A stretch of DNA of 64,000 nt from Sphingomonas changnyeongensis (GCF_009913435.1 NZ_CP047895.1:2663501-2727500); one strand, 5' to 3'; positions 8,510 to 19,938 are shown, numbered from the stretch's first letter. Notes: generated from the sequence alone by a model not told the origin. A program made the numbers and translations.

Positions 8510-9356
8510 TGACCGAGACCCCGGCCGCCACCCTGCCGCGCACCGTCGAGATTGGCGGGCTGAGCCTCGCCAATGACCGGCCCTTCGTCCTCATCGCCGG
8601 GCCGTGCGCGATGGAAAGCCGCGCCCATGCGCTGGACATGGCGGCGGCGCTCACCGAAATCTGTCAAGGCCTTGGGATCGGGCTGATCTTCAAAAGCTCG
8701 TTCGACAAGGGCAACCGCACGTCGATCAACGGCGCGCGCGGGATCGGCATGGACGCCGCCCTGCCCGTCTTTGCCGAGATCCGCGAGCGTTTCGGCTGCC
8801 CGGTGCTGACCGACGTCCATGAACCGGGCAGTGTGCGCCGGTGGCCGAGGCGGTCGATGTGCTGCAGATCCCGGCCTTTTTGTGCCGGCAGACCGATCTG
8901 CTGGTCGCCGCTGCGCGCACCGGCCGCGCAGTCAATGTCAAGAAAGGCCAGTTCCTTGCCCCGTGGGACATGAAGAATGTCGCCGCCAAGCTGGTGGCGG
9001 CGGGCAATGACCGGGTGATCCTGTGCGAACGCGGCGCGAGCTTTGGCTACAACATGCTGGTCAGCGACATGCGGTCGCTGCCGATCATGGCCGAAACCGG
9101 TTTTCCGGTGATGTTCGACGCCACCCATTCGGTCCAGCAGCCCGGCGGGCGCGGCGACGCCTCGGGCGGGGAGCGCCGCTTCGTGCCGACGCTGGCGACC
9201 GCGGCGGCGGCGATCGGGGTGGCCGCGATCTTCCTTGAAACGCATGAAGAGCCGGACCGTGCGCCGAGCGACGGGCCGAACATGGTGCCGCTGGCCGACA
9301 TGCCGGCGCTGCTCGCCCGGCTGCAGGCGTTCGACCGGCTGGCCAAGGCGCGCTGA
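8509..9356 (+). CDS. kdsA: 3-deoxy-8-phosphooctulonate synthase (apparent frameshift at ~8826-8829)
   Basis: Condenses phosphoenolpyruvate with arabinose 5-phosphate to give Kdo-8-phosphate. The N-terminal frame shows [24 protein letters not shown] and [14 protein letters not shown], reaching TDVHEPG. The other frame continues [45 protein letters not shown] and a C-terminal LETHEEPD segment. One missing C at CCGGGC (about 8826-8829) restores the family sequence ([13 protein letters not shown]). I read it as one intact ~281-residue gene in a sequence with a deletion error. Its ATG shares the A of the previous TGA. No kdsC phosphatase is nearby. Confidence 0.9.
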
Positions 9357-9479
9357 CCCCGCCTCCGTCCCGAAGCTGTTGTCCCGCATCTCTCCGGCCC
9401 ACCCGGCGTTGACCGGCGCGCGCGCCCGCGCCACTGGGGCGGCAACATGCGGGGCACCCCGCCGACGGAGACGTGTGCG

Positions 9480-10907
9480 ATGGATTATGATGCCGAACTC
9501 AAGCTGTTCGTCGATGGCGCATGGCGCGCCGGCGAGGGGCGCGATGCCCAGCCGGTGATCGATCCGGCGCGCGGCGCGGCGATTGCCGAAGTGCCGCTCG
9601 CCAGCGCCGCCGATCTCGAACAGGCGCTGGTCGCGGCCGATGCCGGGTTCCGCGCCTGGCGGGCCACCGATGTCGAGGCGCGCGCGGCGATCCTGCACAA
9701 GGCGGCGGCGCTGCTGCGCGAGCGGACCGAGCGGATCGCGACGCTGCTGACGCTCGAACAGGGCAAGCCGCTGGTCGAGGCGCGCGGCGAGGTCGCGGGC
9801 GCGGCGCAGCTGTTCGATTATTATGCCGAGGAAGCCAAGCGCGCTTATGGCCGGGTGCTGGTGCGCCCGACCGGCACCCGCTCGATCGTCATCCGCCAGC
9901 CGGCCGGCCCGGTCGCGTCATTCACGCCGTGGAATTTCCCCGTCTATCTGATGGCCAAGAAGCTGGCTGCGGCGCTCGCCGCCGGCTGTTCGGTGATCGC
10001 CAAGCCGCCGGAGGAAACGCCCGGCTCGACCTCGGCGCTGATGCGCGCGGTGATCGATGCCGGGGTGCCGGGCAATGTCGCCCAGCTGGTGTTCGGCGTG
10101 CCCGACACGGTCAGCCGCACGCTCATCGCCTCGCCGGTGATCCGCAAGCTCAGCTTCACCGGATCGGTGCCGGTCGGCCGCCATCTGATGAAGCTTGCCG
10201 CCGACGGGCTGAAGCTCGTCACCATGGAACTGGGCGGCCATGCCCCGGTGATGGTGTTTGCCGATTGCGACCTTGAACGGACGCTCGACATGGTCGTGCC
10301 GCAGAAGTTCCGCAACGCCGGCCAGGTCTGCGTGTCGCCGACGCGTTTCCATGTCGAGCGCAGCATCTATGACCGGTTCGTGGCCGGCTTTGCCGCCCGC
10401 ACCGCCGCGCTGTCGGTCGGGTCGGGGCTGGATCCGGCGACGCGCATGGGTCCGCTCGCCAATCGCCGCCGCCCCGATGCGATCGAGGCGCTGGTCGGCG
10501 ATGCGGTGGCGCGCGGGGCGCGGGTGGCGCATGGCGGGGCGCGCTTCGGCCAGGGCTTTTTCTTCCAGCCGACGGTGCTGGCCGATGTGCCGCTCGACGC
10601 CGATGTGATGTCGACCGAGCCGTTCGGCCCGGTGGCGCTCATTCGCCCGTTCGACAGCGAGGAGGAAGCGGTGGCCGAGGCCAATCGCCTGCCTTACGGC
10701 CTTGCCGCCTTCGCCTTCACCGAAAATGGCCGCCGCGCCAACCGGCTGGGCGACATGATCGAGGCCGGGATGATCGGCATCAACAGCTTTGCCATCTCGG
10801 TCGTCGACGCGCCGTTCGGCGGGGTCAAGGATTCGGGCTTTGGCCGCGAAGGCGGGCCGGAAGGGCTTGAAAGCTATATGGTGACCAAGGCGATCCACCA
10901 GGCCTGA
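9480..10907 (+). CDS. NAD(P)-dependent aldehyde dehydrogenase, succinate-semialdehyde dehydrogenase (GabD) type
   Basis: A 475-residue cytosolic ALDH. Cofactor and catalytic features are present: FTPWNFPVYLMAKK, SVIAKPPEETP, a glycine motif FTGSVPVG, catalytic glutamate in MELGGHAP, and catalytic cysteine in NAGQVCVSPTR. The C-terminal EPFGPVALIRPF and APFGGVKDSGFGREGG follow the GabD pattern. The usual substrate of this subfamily is succinate semialdehyde, but relatives oxidise other semialdehydes, so the substrate is inferred. ATG 9480 is chosen because the protein then starts at the usual DYDAELKLFVDGAW. It stands alone between the Kdo cassette and tRNA-Leu. Confidence 0.88.
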   Translation: MDYDAELKLFVDGAWRAGEGRDAQPVIDPARGAAIAEVPLASAADLEQALVAADAGFRAWRATDVEARAAILHKAAALLRERTERIATLLTLEQGKPLVEARGEVAGAAQLFDYYAEEAKRAYGRVLVRPTGTRSIVIRQPAGPVASFTPWNFPVYLMAKKLAAALAAGCSVIAKPPEETPGSTSALMRAVIDAGVPGNVAQLVFGVPDTVSRTLIASPVIRKLSFTGSVPVGRHLMKLAADGLKLVTMELGGHAPVMVFADCDLERTLDMVVPQKFRNAGQVCVSPTRFHVERSIYDRFVAGFAARTAALSVGSGLDPATRMGPLANRRRPDAIEALVGDAVARGARVAHGGARFGQGFFFQPTVLADVPLDADVMSTEPFGPVALIRPFDSEEEAVAEANRLPYGLAAFAFTENGRRANRLGDMIEAGMIGINSFAISVVDAPFGGVKDSGFGREGGPEGLESYMVTKAIHQA

Positions 10908-10923
10908 GCGGCAGCTCCTGGGC

Positions 10924-11010
10924 TGGTGCGGGCGGTCGGACTCGAACCGACATATCCGTGAGGACGGCGGATTTTGAGTCCGCTGCGTCTACCAATTCCG
11001 CCACGCCCGC
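10924..11010 (-). tRNA. tRNA-Leu (anticodon CAA)
   Basis: Read on the minus strand, a complete class II tRNA. The 7-bp acceptor stem (GCGGGCG with CGCCCGC), a D-arm with GGTAGACGC, an anticodon stem GCGGA/TCCGC around loop CTCAAAA (anticodon CAA), a variable arm, and a T-loop GGTTCGAGTCC are all visible. CCA is encoded at 10924-10926. Length with CCA is 87 nt, normal for tRNA-Leu. Confidence 0.95.
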
Positions 11011-11118
11011 ATGCCTGGCTGGCCCCGCTCTAGCGAAGCGCCCCCGGCGCTGCAACCGGGGCCGCCACCCGACCGGCAGGGCTGTGGCGGATGACAGGCT
11101 GTAGCGGATGACAGGGGC

Positions 11119-12594
11119 GTGAAAATGCGTCATGGCGCTGGCCGTTCACTGGAGTTTCCGCCCTTGCCGCCCGCCCCGCCGCCACCGCCCCGCAGCCCGT
11201 CCCGCGCGCCCGACCTTTCCGGGCAGCGCATCGCCAAGCTGCTGGCCCGCGCCGGGATCGCGTCGCGCCGCGACGTCGAACGGATGATCGCCGAAGGGCG
11301 GATCGCGATCGATGGGGTGACGGTGACGACCCCGGCGACGATCCTGACATCGCTGCACGGCGTCACGGTGGACGGCCAGCCGGTCCGCGCCCCCGCGCCG
11401 GCGCGGCTGTTCCTGTTCCACAAGCCGCGCGGGCTGCTGACGGCGGCGCGCGATCCGGCCGGGCGGCCGACCATCTATGACCGGCTGCCCGACGATCTGC
11501 CGCGGGTGATGCCGGTCGGGCGGCTCGACCTCAACACCGAGGGGCTGTTGCTGCTGACCACCGACGGCGAGCTGAAACGCGCCCTCGAACTGCCGTCGAC
11601 CGGGGTGCCGCGCACCTATCGCGCCCGCGCTTACGGGCAGATCAGCCAGGCCGATCTGGAGGCGCTGATCGAGGGGGTGGAGATTGACGGCATGCGCTAT
11701 GGCGCGATCGACGCCAATCTGGAACGGCGCACCGGTGCCAATGTGTGGATCGAGCTGACGCTGACCGAGGGCAAGAACCGCGAGGTGCGCCGCGTGCTCG
11801 AGCATCTGGGGCTGGAGGTCAGCCGGCTGATCCGCACCCGTTACGGGCCGTTCGTGCTCGACGATCTGGCCGAAGGCGCAGTCGCGGAAGTGCGCCAGCA
11901 TGATCTGGTCGTGTTCCGCCGCACGCTCAAGCCCGGCAAGGGCGCGTTCGAGCCGGCCGATCCCCGCCCCGCCCCGCCGCCGCCCGCACGGCGCGGCCCG
12001 GAACGGACCGGCGCGGGCCGCCCCCGCCCCGTCGGGCGCGACGCCGCGCCCAAGGCCGGTGCCGGTGCTGTGGGGCGCACGCTGCGGCCAAAGCCGGTCA
12101 GGCCGGACGAGCGCCCCGCCGACAGCGTCCGTCAGCCAGGCAGTGCGCCGGGTGCGCGTCCGCGCCTGCGCGCCGAGAATGAGGGCGGCGACGGGCGGCA
12201 GGCCCGCGCGCCGCGAGGGCGGGCGGACCGGCATGGCGGGACCGACGAGACGGCCAAGGGCGCACACGGACGCGCCCGGCCCGACCGCGCCGCGCCGGAC
12301 ACTAGGCCGCCCAGGCGGGCAGCGCCGGATGGCAGACCGCCCAGGCGCGCGAGGGAGCCGGACGGCGGCACCGGGCGTGATTTCGGGACGAAGCCGGAGC
12401 GCGGCCCCCGCCCCGAGCGCCGCCAGGATCAGGCCGGCCGGCCGCCGCGTGCCGGCAAGGGCCGTGCGCCCGGCAGCGGCCCCGGCGACGCTGACCGCCC
12501 GGCGCGCGGCGGCGGCCCGCATTCGCCCGCGCCCACCGGGCCGGGCCGGCCGCCGCGTCCCACCCGCCCCGGCGGGCGGCCCCGGCGGGGCTGA
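11119..12594 (+). CDS. rluB: 23S rRNA pseudouridine synthase, RluB-like, with long basic low-complexity tail
   Basis: Modifies a uridine of 23S rRNA (RluB family, position 2605 in E. coli numbering). An S4 RNA-binding domain at about residues 35-80 (GQRIAKLLARAGIASRRDVERM) precedes the pseudouridine synthase domain. Motif PVGRLDLNTEGLLLLT contains the catalytic Asp (about residue 137), then YRARAYG and TLTEGKNREVRRVLEHLGLEVSRLIRTRYGPF. From about residue 275 to 491 the protein is an Arg/Pro/Gly/Ala-rich disordered tail, nearly doubling the usual length. GTG 11119 or ATG 11125 may be the start; both precede a proline-rich leader. Confidence 0.9.
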   Translation: MKMRHGAGRSLEFPPLPPAPPPPPRSPSRAPDLSGQRIAKLLARAGIASRRDVERMIAEGRIAIDGVTVTTPATILTSLHGVTVDGQPVRAPAPARLFLFHKPRGLLTAARDPAGRPTIYDRLPDDLPRVMPVGRLDLNTEGLLLLTTDGELKRALELPSTGVPRTYRARAYGQISQADLEALIEGVEIDGMRYGAIDANLERRTGANVWIELTLTEGKNREVRRVLEHLGLEVSRLIRTRYGPFVLDDLAEGAVAEVRQHDLVVFRRTLKPGKGAFEPADPRPAPPPPARRGPERTGAGRPRPVGRDAAPKAGAGAVGRTLRPKPVRPDERPADSVRQPGSAPGARPRLRAENEGGDGRQARAPRGRADRHGGTDETAKGAHGRARPDRAAPDTRPPRRAAPDGRPPRRAREPDGGTGRDFGTKPERGPRPERRQDQAGRPPRAGKGRAPGSGPGDADRPARGGGPHSPAPTGPGRPPRPTRPGGRPRRG

Positions 12595-12600
12595 GCGGCG

Positions 12601-13122
12601 ATGCGGATCATTTCGGGCCAGTGGCGCGGCCGCACGCTGATCGCGCCTGAAGGCGAGGCAACCCGCCCGACCGCCGACCGGACGCGCGAGGCGCTGTTTT
12701 CGATGCTGACCAGCCGGCTCGGCAGTTTCGAGGCGCTGCGCGTCGCCGATCTGTTCGCCGGCACCGGCGCGCTGGGGCTGGAGGCGCTGTCGCGCGGCGC
12801 GGGCGCGTGCGTGTTCGTCGAACGCGACCATGCGGCGCTGGCCGCGCTCAAGGCCAATATCGCCCGGCTGGGCGCGACCGGGGCCGAAATCCGCGCCCAG
12901 GCGGCCGAAGGCTTTGCCGGCGGGCCGTTCGACATCGTGTTCCTCGATCCGCCCTATCGCTCGGGCCTTGGGGTGAAGGTGCTGCCGCGCCTCGCGCTCG
13001 AGCCGGGCTGCTGGGCGAGCATCGAGACGGCGTTTGACGAGGATGTGGAGGTGCCCGGCTTTGCGGTCGACGCGGTGCGCCGCCATGGCAAGGCGAAGCT
13101 GACGCTGCTGCGCAAGCTCTGA
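12601..13122 (+). CDS. rsmD: 16S rRNA (guanine966-N2)-methyltransferase
   Basis: A 173-residue SAM-dependent methyltransferase acting on 16S rRNA G966. Motifs: MRIISGQWRGR at the start, RPTADRTREALFSML, SAM loop LFAGTGALGLEALSRGA, and catalytic DPPY in IVFLDPPYRSG. It starts six bases after the rluB stop, a common rluB-rsmD arrangement, so the two are likely one operon. Confidence 0.94.
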   Translation: MRIISGQWRGRTLIAPEGEATRPTADRTREALFSMLTSRLGSFEALRVADLFAGTGALGLEALSRGAGACVFVERDHAALAALKANIARLGATGAEIRAQAAEGFAGGPFDIVFLDPPYRSGLGVKVLPRLALEPGCWASIETAFDEDVEVPGFAVDAVRRHGKAKLTLLRKL

Positions 13123-13221
13123 ACTCCCATCGCCCGCGCCGATGGCCGGCATTGACGGGCCGCGTGATCCGCGCGAGCCTGCCCCGCCCGCCGCATCGGG
13201 CGCGGCAGCCGGGAGGGACCA

Positions 13222-13395
13222 ATGGCGCACAAATTCGTGATCAAGAAGACCGATGGCGGCGAATATCGCGCCTATTTCAAATACAACAGCGAAACGATCT
13301 TCTGGACCGAGGCCTATTCCGCCAAGGCCGGCGCGCGCAACGCGATCGACTCGATCCTGAAAAACGGCCCGACCGCCCCCATCGAAGAGGAGTGA
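13222..13395 (+). CDS. Small DUF1508 (YegP-like) domain protein
   Basis: A 57-residue frame with a strong GGGAGGG site at 13211-13217, upstream of ATG 13222. The sequence reads MAHKFVIKKTDGGEYRAYFK, then FWTEAYSAKAGARNAIDSIL and an acidic end. This is a single copy of the short beta-beta-alpha repeat of DUF1508 proteins (K-x-x-D-G-x-Y-R-x-x-x-K and S-K-A-x-A-x-N-x-I-x-S-I). Function is unknown; members are small cytosolic proteins. It lies in the gap between rsmD and the helicase gene on the same strand. Confidence 0.85.
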   Translation: MAHKFVIKKTDGGEYRAYFKYNSETIFWTEAYSAKAGARNAIDSILKNGPTAPIEEE

Positions 13396-13481
13396 GCGGG
13401 GCGCGGGAAAACCGGGCCGGGACGTGACGGCACAGCAGGCGGCGGTTGCGATCATCGCCCGTGTTCCCTAGTTGTTCGCGC

Positions 13482-15781
13482 GTGACCCTGCCCGATCCCC
13501 CTCCCCCCGTGCCCGGCCCCGCCGACCCGCCTTATCTGGCCGGGCTGAACCCGCCGCAGCGCGCCGCGGTGCTGACCACCGACGGCCCGGTGCTGGTGCT
13601 TGCCGGGGCAGGCACCGGCAAGACGGCGGCGCTGACCGCGCGGCTCGCGCATCTGATCGCCACCGGCCGCGCCCGGCCGGGAGAGATTCTGGCCGTCACC
13701 TTCACCAACAAGGCGGCGCGCGAGATGCGCGAACGCACCGGGCGGATGATCGGCGCGGCGGTCGAGGGGATGCCCTGGCTCGGCACCTTTCACGCCATCG
13801 CCGCGCGGATGCTGCGCCGCCATGCCGAGCTGGTCGGGCTGCAATCAAACTTCACCATTCTCGACACCGATGATCAGCTGCGCCTGCTCAAGCAGCTGAT
13901 CGTCGCCGACGGCATTGACGAGAAACGCTGGCCCGCGCGCCAGCTCGCCGGGCTGATCGACCGGTGGAAGAATGGCGGGCTGACCCCGGCGGATGTCGGG
14001 CCGGGCGAGGCGGAGGCCTATGCCGGCGGCAGGGGGGCGGCGCTTTATGCCGCCTATCAGCAGCGGCTGGCGGCGGTGAATGCCTGTGATTTCGGCGATC
14101 TGCTGCTGCACATGCTGACGATCCTGAAAACGCACCGCGATGCGCTGGAGAGCTATCAGCGCCGCTTTGCCTATATCATGGTCGATGAATATCAGGACAC
14201 CAATGCCAGCCAGTATCTGTGGCTGCGCCTGCTGGCCCAGGGGCGGCGCAACATCTGCTGCGTCGGCGATGACGATCAGTCCATCTATTCATGGCGCGGG
14301 GCCGAAGTCGCCAACATCCTGCGGTTCGAACGCGATTTTCCGGGTGCCGAGATCATCCGGCTGGAACAGAATTACCGGTCGACCGGCCACATCCTGGGCG
14401 CGGCGTCGGGCCTGATCGCCGCCAATAGCGGGCGGCTGGGCAAGACGCTGTGGACGGCGGCGGACGGCGGCGAGAAGGTGCGCGTGCTGGGCGTATGGGA
14501 CGGGCCGGAAGAGGCGCGCCGCGTGGGCGAGATGATCGAGGATCATCGCCGCGCCGCATCGGGCCGGCCGATGCCGCTGGCCGACTGCGCGATCCTGGTG
14601 CGCGCCCAGTTCCAGACCCGCGAGTTCGAAGACCGGTTCATCGCCATCGGCCTGCCCTATCGCATCGTCGGGGGCCTGCGCTTTTACGAGCGGCAGGAGA
14701 TCCGCGACGCGCTTGCCTATCTGCGGCTGGTCAGCCAGCCGGCCGACGATCTGGCGTTCGAGCGCATCATCAACACGCCCAAGCGCGGGCTGGGAGACAA
14801 GGCGATGGCGCGGCTGCACGCGCTCGCCCGTGCCGAGGGGTGCCGCTGATGGCGGCGGCGGCGCGGATCATCGACAGCGACGAGCTGACGCCCCAGGCGC
14901 GGCGCGCGCTGACCGGCTTTGTCGGCGCGGTCGCGCGCTGGCGCGATCTGGCTGCCAGCCTCGACCATCCCGATCTTGCCCGCCAGATCCTCGATGACAG
15001 CGGCTATACCGCGATGTGGCAGGCCGAAAAATCGGCCGATGCCGCCGGGCGGCTGGAAAATCTGAACGAACTCGTCCGCGCGATGGAGGAGTATGACACG
15101 CTGGGCGCGTTCCTCGAGCATGTCAGCCTGGTCATGGACAATGACGATGGCCGCAGCGCCGATCAGGTGACGCTGATGACCATCCACGCCGCCAAGGGGC
15201 TGGAGTTCGACACGCTGTTCCTGCCCGGCTGGGAAGAAGGGGTGTTCCCGTCGCAGCGCGCGCTCGACGAAGGCGGCACGGCCAGCCTGGAGGAGGAACG
15301 CCGGCTCGCCTATGTCGCGATCACCCGCGCGCGGCGGCAGGCAACGATCCTGCACGCCGCCAATCGCCGCATCTATGGCCAGTGGACGAGCGCCATCCCC
15401 TCGCGCTTCATCGGCGAGCTGCCCGCCGAGCATGTGGTTGCCGAAGACAGCCTGGCCGGCGGGGCGAGCCTGTGGCGCGCCGCATGGTCGCCGCATGAGG
15501 ATCCCTTTGCCCATGTCGCGGGGCGCGAGACCGGGCGCGGCCCCGGCTGGCGGCGCGCGGCGGTGAGCGGGGTGCAGCCCCAGCCCCGGCTGGTCGAGGC
15601 ACGGGCGAGCGCGGTCAGCCTGGGCCAGCCGGGGCGCAGCGACCTGACGGTCGGGCAGCGCGTATTCCACCAGAAATTCGGCTATGGCGCGATCGCGGTG
15701 ATCGAGGGCAACAAGCTGGAAATCGATTTCGAGCAATCGGGCCGCAAGCGGGTGATCGACAGCTTCGTCACGCCCGGCTGA
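13482..15781 (+). CDS. uvrD: UvrD/PcrA-type 3'-5' DNA helicase (apparent frameshift at 14837-14840)
   Basis: SF1 helicase for excision and mismatch repair. In order: Walker A in VLAGAGTGKTAALTARL, VTFTNKAAREMRER, WLGTFHAIAARMLRRHA, Walker B VDEYQDTN, VGDDDQSIYSWRGAE, LEQNYRST and RIVGGLRFYERQEIRDALAYLR. The frame stops after ARAEGCR, but the next frame continues with PLMAAAARII, TIHAAKGLEFDTLF, EERRLAYVAITRARR and the C-terminal VFHQKFGYGAI fold. Adding one G to the run at 14837-14840 restores a ~766-residue helicase. GTG 13482 is a likely start; TTG 13446 is possible. Confidence 0.9.
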
Positions 15782-15821
15782 TCAACCCGGCGGGGCCGGA
15801 AAGGCCGGGGAAAAGGGGTGA

Positions 15822-16682
15822 TCAGTCCGCGCTGGCCGTGCGCTGGCCCATGAACGCCGCCAGCGCGTCGCGGCCTTCCTGGCTGTCCAGCGCCCCGCCA
15901 TGGCCGACCGGCACCGGGCGCAGCGTGACCTGCGCGCCTTTGGCCGTCAGCTGGTCGGCAAACTCGCGCATCCGCCGGGGGCGGATCACCTTGTCCCCGG
16001 TGCCCGACAGCAGCAGGATCGGCGCGCGGCCGGCAAGCGCATAGCCGAAATAGTCGAACCCGCGCAGCGCCTCGTCGGTCCGCACCTTGACGAACGGCTT
16101 GGCGATGCCGGGCACGAAATCGCGGCCGATCGCCTGATAATCGGCGGCGCTGCCCTCGATGATCAGCCCGGCAAAGCCGCCGCCACGCACCATCGCCGCC
16201 GCCATGCTGCCGCCGAAGGACAGGCCATAGGCATAGACCGGCCCCGCCCCCAGCCAGCCGTCGCGCCGCAGCCGTTCGACCATCGCCGGGCCGAACGCGA
16301 CCGCCGCAGCGATCGTCGCCGGCACGGTGGTGCCGCCCCGGCCCGGATAATCGTAAAGGATGATGTCCGCGCCGGTGACGGCGGCAAGGCTCGCGGCCAT
16401 GCGGCTGGATGCGTCGGAATCGACGAACCCGCCATTGCCCGCGCTGTAGATGATCGCCGCATCGCTGCCCGGATTGTCGAGCCGCACCACCCGGACCTGC
16501 CCGATCCCGTCCAGATCGATCATCCGGCTGGTGGCGACATAACCAGGCGGCGCTTTCAGCACCTGATCGGGGGCCGCCAGTGTTTCGCGCGGGAAAAAGC
16601 TCGCCTGCGTGATCACCGCCGTGCAGCCACCTGCACCACCGGCAATCATCGCCCCGATCAGCACCGACCTGAACAGTGACAT
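15822..16682 (-). CDS. Alpha/beta-hydrolase lipoprotein
   Basis: A 286-residue protein with a lipoprotein signal: hydrophobic VLIGAMIAGGAGG followed by Cys20, so it is probably anchored to a membrane from the periplasmic side. The hydrolase fold shows a nucleophile elbow GLSFGGS, an earlier LYDYPGRGGT segment typical of serine peptidase-like hydrolases, and a late Asp/His region (SGTGDKVIRPRRM, then VGHGG). The substrate is unknown. It is convergent with uvrD and stands alone. Confidence 0.8.
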   Translation of the reverse strand: MSLFRSVLIGAMIAGGAGGCTAVITQASFFPRETLAAPDQVLKAPPGYVATSRMIDLDGIGQVRVVRLDNPGSDAAIIYSAGNGGFVDSDASSRMAASLAAVTGADIILYDYPGRGGTTVPATIAAAVAFGPAMVERLRRDGWLGAGPVYAYGLSFGGSMAAAMVRGGGFAGLIIEGSAADYQAIGRDFVPGIAKPFVKVRTDEALRGFDYFGYALAGRAPILLLSGTGDKVIRPRRMREFADQLTAKGAQVTLRPVPVGHGGALDSQEGRDALAAFMGQRTASAD

Positions 16683-16902
16683 GCGCGCCCTTTCGCCCGA
16701 ACAGCCGTTGTCGTTGATGCGGCGGACAAGATTTTGATTATACAGGAACCGCTGTCAACCGAGTGCGTGCTCCGCAAAAACAGAAATTTGGTCTCAGGAG
16801 GATAACCAGCACGCGCGCACGATTGCTGGCGAATGCCCCCCAATAGCTTTGTTACGGCGCTGCATCCGGAATGCCGGGAGCCGAGCCCGGCCCGACCATG
16901 CT
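16683..16902. other. Intergenic region upstream of the hydrolase, downstream of mutL
   Basis: A 220-bp gap between two minus-strand genes. The part next to the hydrolase start is comparatively AT-rich (about 16710-16860) and is the likely place of its promoter. No coding frame or strong hairpin was recognised. Confidence 0.3.
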
Positions 16903-18741
16903 CTATTTGCGCCCGAACAGCTTTTCGACATCGGCCATGGACAGCTTCACCCAGGTCGGGCGGCCATGGTTGCACTGGCCGCTGTGCGGGGTTGCCTCCA
17001 TTTCGCGCAGCAGGGCGTTCATTTCGGCGACCGACAGCGACCGGCCGGCGCGCACGCTGCCATGGCAGGCCATGGTGGCGGCGATCGCGTCCAGCCGTTC
17101 GCCAAGGCTGAGCGCGGCGTCGAACGCGGCCAGATCATCGGCCAGGTCGCGCACCAGCGCCTGCGGATCATCGGTGCCGAGCAGCGCGGGGGTCGCGCGC
17201 ACCAGCATCGCCGCCGGGCCGAAACGTTCCAGATCCAGCCCCAAGGCCGCCAGCTCTGCCGCCCGCGCCTCCAGCCGGTCGCACGCCGGTTCGTCCAGCT
17301 CGACCACTTCGGGCAGCAGCAGCGCCTGCGCGGCCACGCGGCCATCGGCGGTCGCGCGGCGCATGCGTTCAAGCACCAGCCGCTCATGCGCGGCATGCTG
17401 GTCGACAAGCACCAGCCCATCCTCGGCCTCGGCAACGATATAGGTCGCCGCCACCTGCCCGCGCGCCACGCCCAGCGGATGGCGCACCGCCTGCGGCACG
17501 GGCGCAAACGCCGCCTCCGCCCGGCCGAGCGGCGCCCATCCCGGACCGGAGGATGCGGGCGCGGGTGATGCGGGCGGCGGGAACCCCGCCCCGCCCGAAC
17601 CGGCCAGCATGGCGGGTGCGCCGCCCGCCAGACCATCAAGCGCCATCTGCCCCGGCCCCGGCCAGCCGGTCAGGGCATCATGCACGGCAGCGCCTGCGGG
17701 CGCAGCGGGCATCCCCGTCTGCCAGCCCGACAGGATCGAGGGGGCCCGCGCGCTCTGATGCCCCGCGGCATCGAGCGCGCGGCGAATGCCGCCGACGATC
17801 AGGCCGCGCACCGCCGCCGGGTCGCGGAACCTGACTTCGGTCTTGGCGGGATGCACGTTCACATCCACCTCGGTCAGCGGCAGATCGAGGAACAGCGCGA
17901 CCAGCGGATGGCGGTCGCGCGCCAGCAGATCGGCATAGGCCCCGCGCACCGCGCCGGCGAGCAGCCGGTCCTTCACCGGCCGCCCGTTCACGAACAGATA
18001 TTGATGATCGGCGACCCCGCGGCTGAAGGTCGGCAGCCCGGCCACCCCGCCCAGCACCAGCGTGTCGCGCACCAGATCGATGGCGATGCTGTTGGCCGGC
18101 AGATCGCGGTCGGTGAGCGCGGCGACACGCCCGGGCCGGCTGTCGCCGGGCGGCACCGACAAGGTGGTGCGCCCGTCATGATCAAGGGTGAAGCCGATGT
18201 CCGCCCGCGCCATCGCCAGCCGCCGCACCGCATCCAGACAGGCGGCATATTCGGCGCGGGGCGAACGCAGGAATTTGCGCCGCGCCGGCACGCGTTCGAA
18301 CAGCGCCTCGACCCGGATGCGCGTCCCCGGCGGCAGCGCGGCCGGCCCTTCGCGCCCGACGGCGCCATTGTCGATCTCAAGCGCCCAGCCATCGGCGCCG
18401 CGCACCCGGCTTTCGATCCGCATCCGCGCGACGCTGGCGATCGAGGGCAGCGCCTCGCCGCGAAAGCCGAGCGTCGCCACCTGATCGATGGCGTCGTCCG
18501 GCAGCTTCGACGTGGCGTGACGCTCGATCGCCAGCCGCATGTCGGCGGGAGTCATGCCGCAGCCGTCATCCGCGACCTCGATCAGCTCGGTCCCGCCCGC
18601 GCCCAGCCGGATGGCGATGCGCCGCGCGCCCGCGTCGATGGCGTTTTCGACCAGTTCCTTCAGCGCGCTGGCCGGTCTTTCCACCACTTCACCGGCGGCG
18701 ATGCGATTGACCAGATGCGAGGGCAGGCGACGTATTGACAT
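16903..18741 (-). CDS. mutL: DNA mismatch repair protein MutL
   Basis: A 612-residue GHKL ATPase that links MutS to strand incision. N-terminal ATPase motifs: [28 protein letters not shown] and [11 protein letters not shown]. After a poorly conserved proline/alanine-rich linker comes the dimerisation domain. This contains [12 protein letters not shown], matching the DQHA(x)2E(x)4E endonuclease motif, so it is predicted to be a nicking MutL, as in bacteria lacking MutH. The C-terminus has CHGSVRAG and [23 protein letters not shown]. Start [10 protein letters not shown] at 18741 is the family start. It is divergent from mreB. Confidence 0.95.
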   Translation of the reverse strand: MSIRRLPSHLVNRIAAGEVVERPASALKELVENAIDAGARRIAIRLGAGGTELIEVADDGCGMTPADMRLAIERHATSKLPDDAIDQVATLGFRGEALPSIASVARMRIESRVRGADGWALEIDNGAVGREGPAALPPGTRIRVEALFERVPARRKFLRSPRAEYAACLDAVRRLAMARADIGFTLDHDGRTTLSVPPGDSRPGRVAALTDRDLPANSIAIDLVRDTLVLGGVAGLPTFSRGVADHQYLFVNGRPVKDRLLAGAVRGAYADLLARDRHPLVALFLDLPLTEVDVNVHPAKTEVRFRDPAAVRGLIVGGIRRALDAAGHQSARAPSILSGWQTGMPAAPAGAAVHDALTGWPGPGQMALDGLAGGAPAMLAGSGGAGFPPPASPAPASSGPGWAPLGRAEAAFAPVPQAVRHPLGVARGQVAATYIVAEAEDGLVLVDQHAAHERLVLERMRRATADGRVAAQALLLPEVVELDEPACDRLEARAAELAALGLDLERFGPAAMLVRATPALLGTDDPQALVRDLADDLAAFDAALSLGERLDAIAATMACHGSVRAGRSLSVAEMNALLREMEATPHSGQCNHGRPTWVKLSMADVEKLFGRK

Positions 18742-18755
18742 GCCCCACGCTCTAG

Positions 18756-19922
<1,167 letters not shown>

Positions 19923-19938
19923 ACCGGGCGGCGCGGTC

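Noticed and set aside
11146..13455. A 769-codon minus-strand frame over rluB, rsmD and the DUF1508 gene
   Set aside because: Low-complexity antisense frame. The plus strand has three recognisable genes with ribosome-binding sites.
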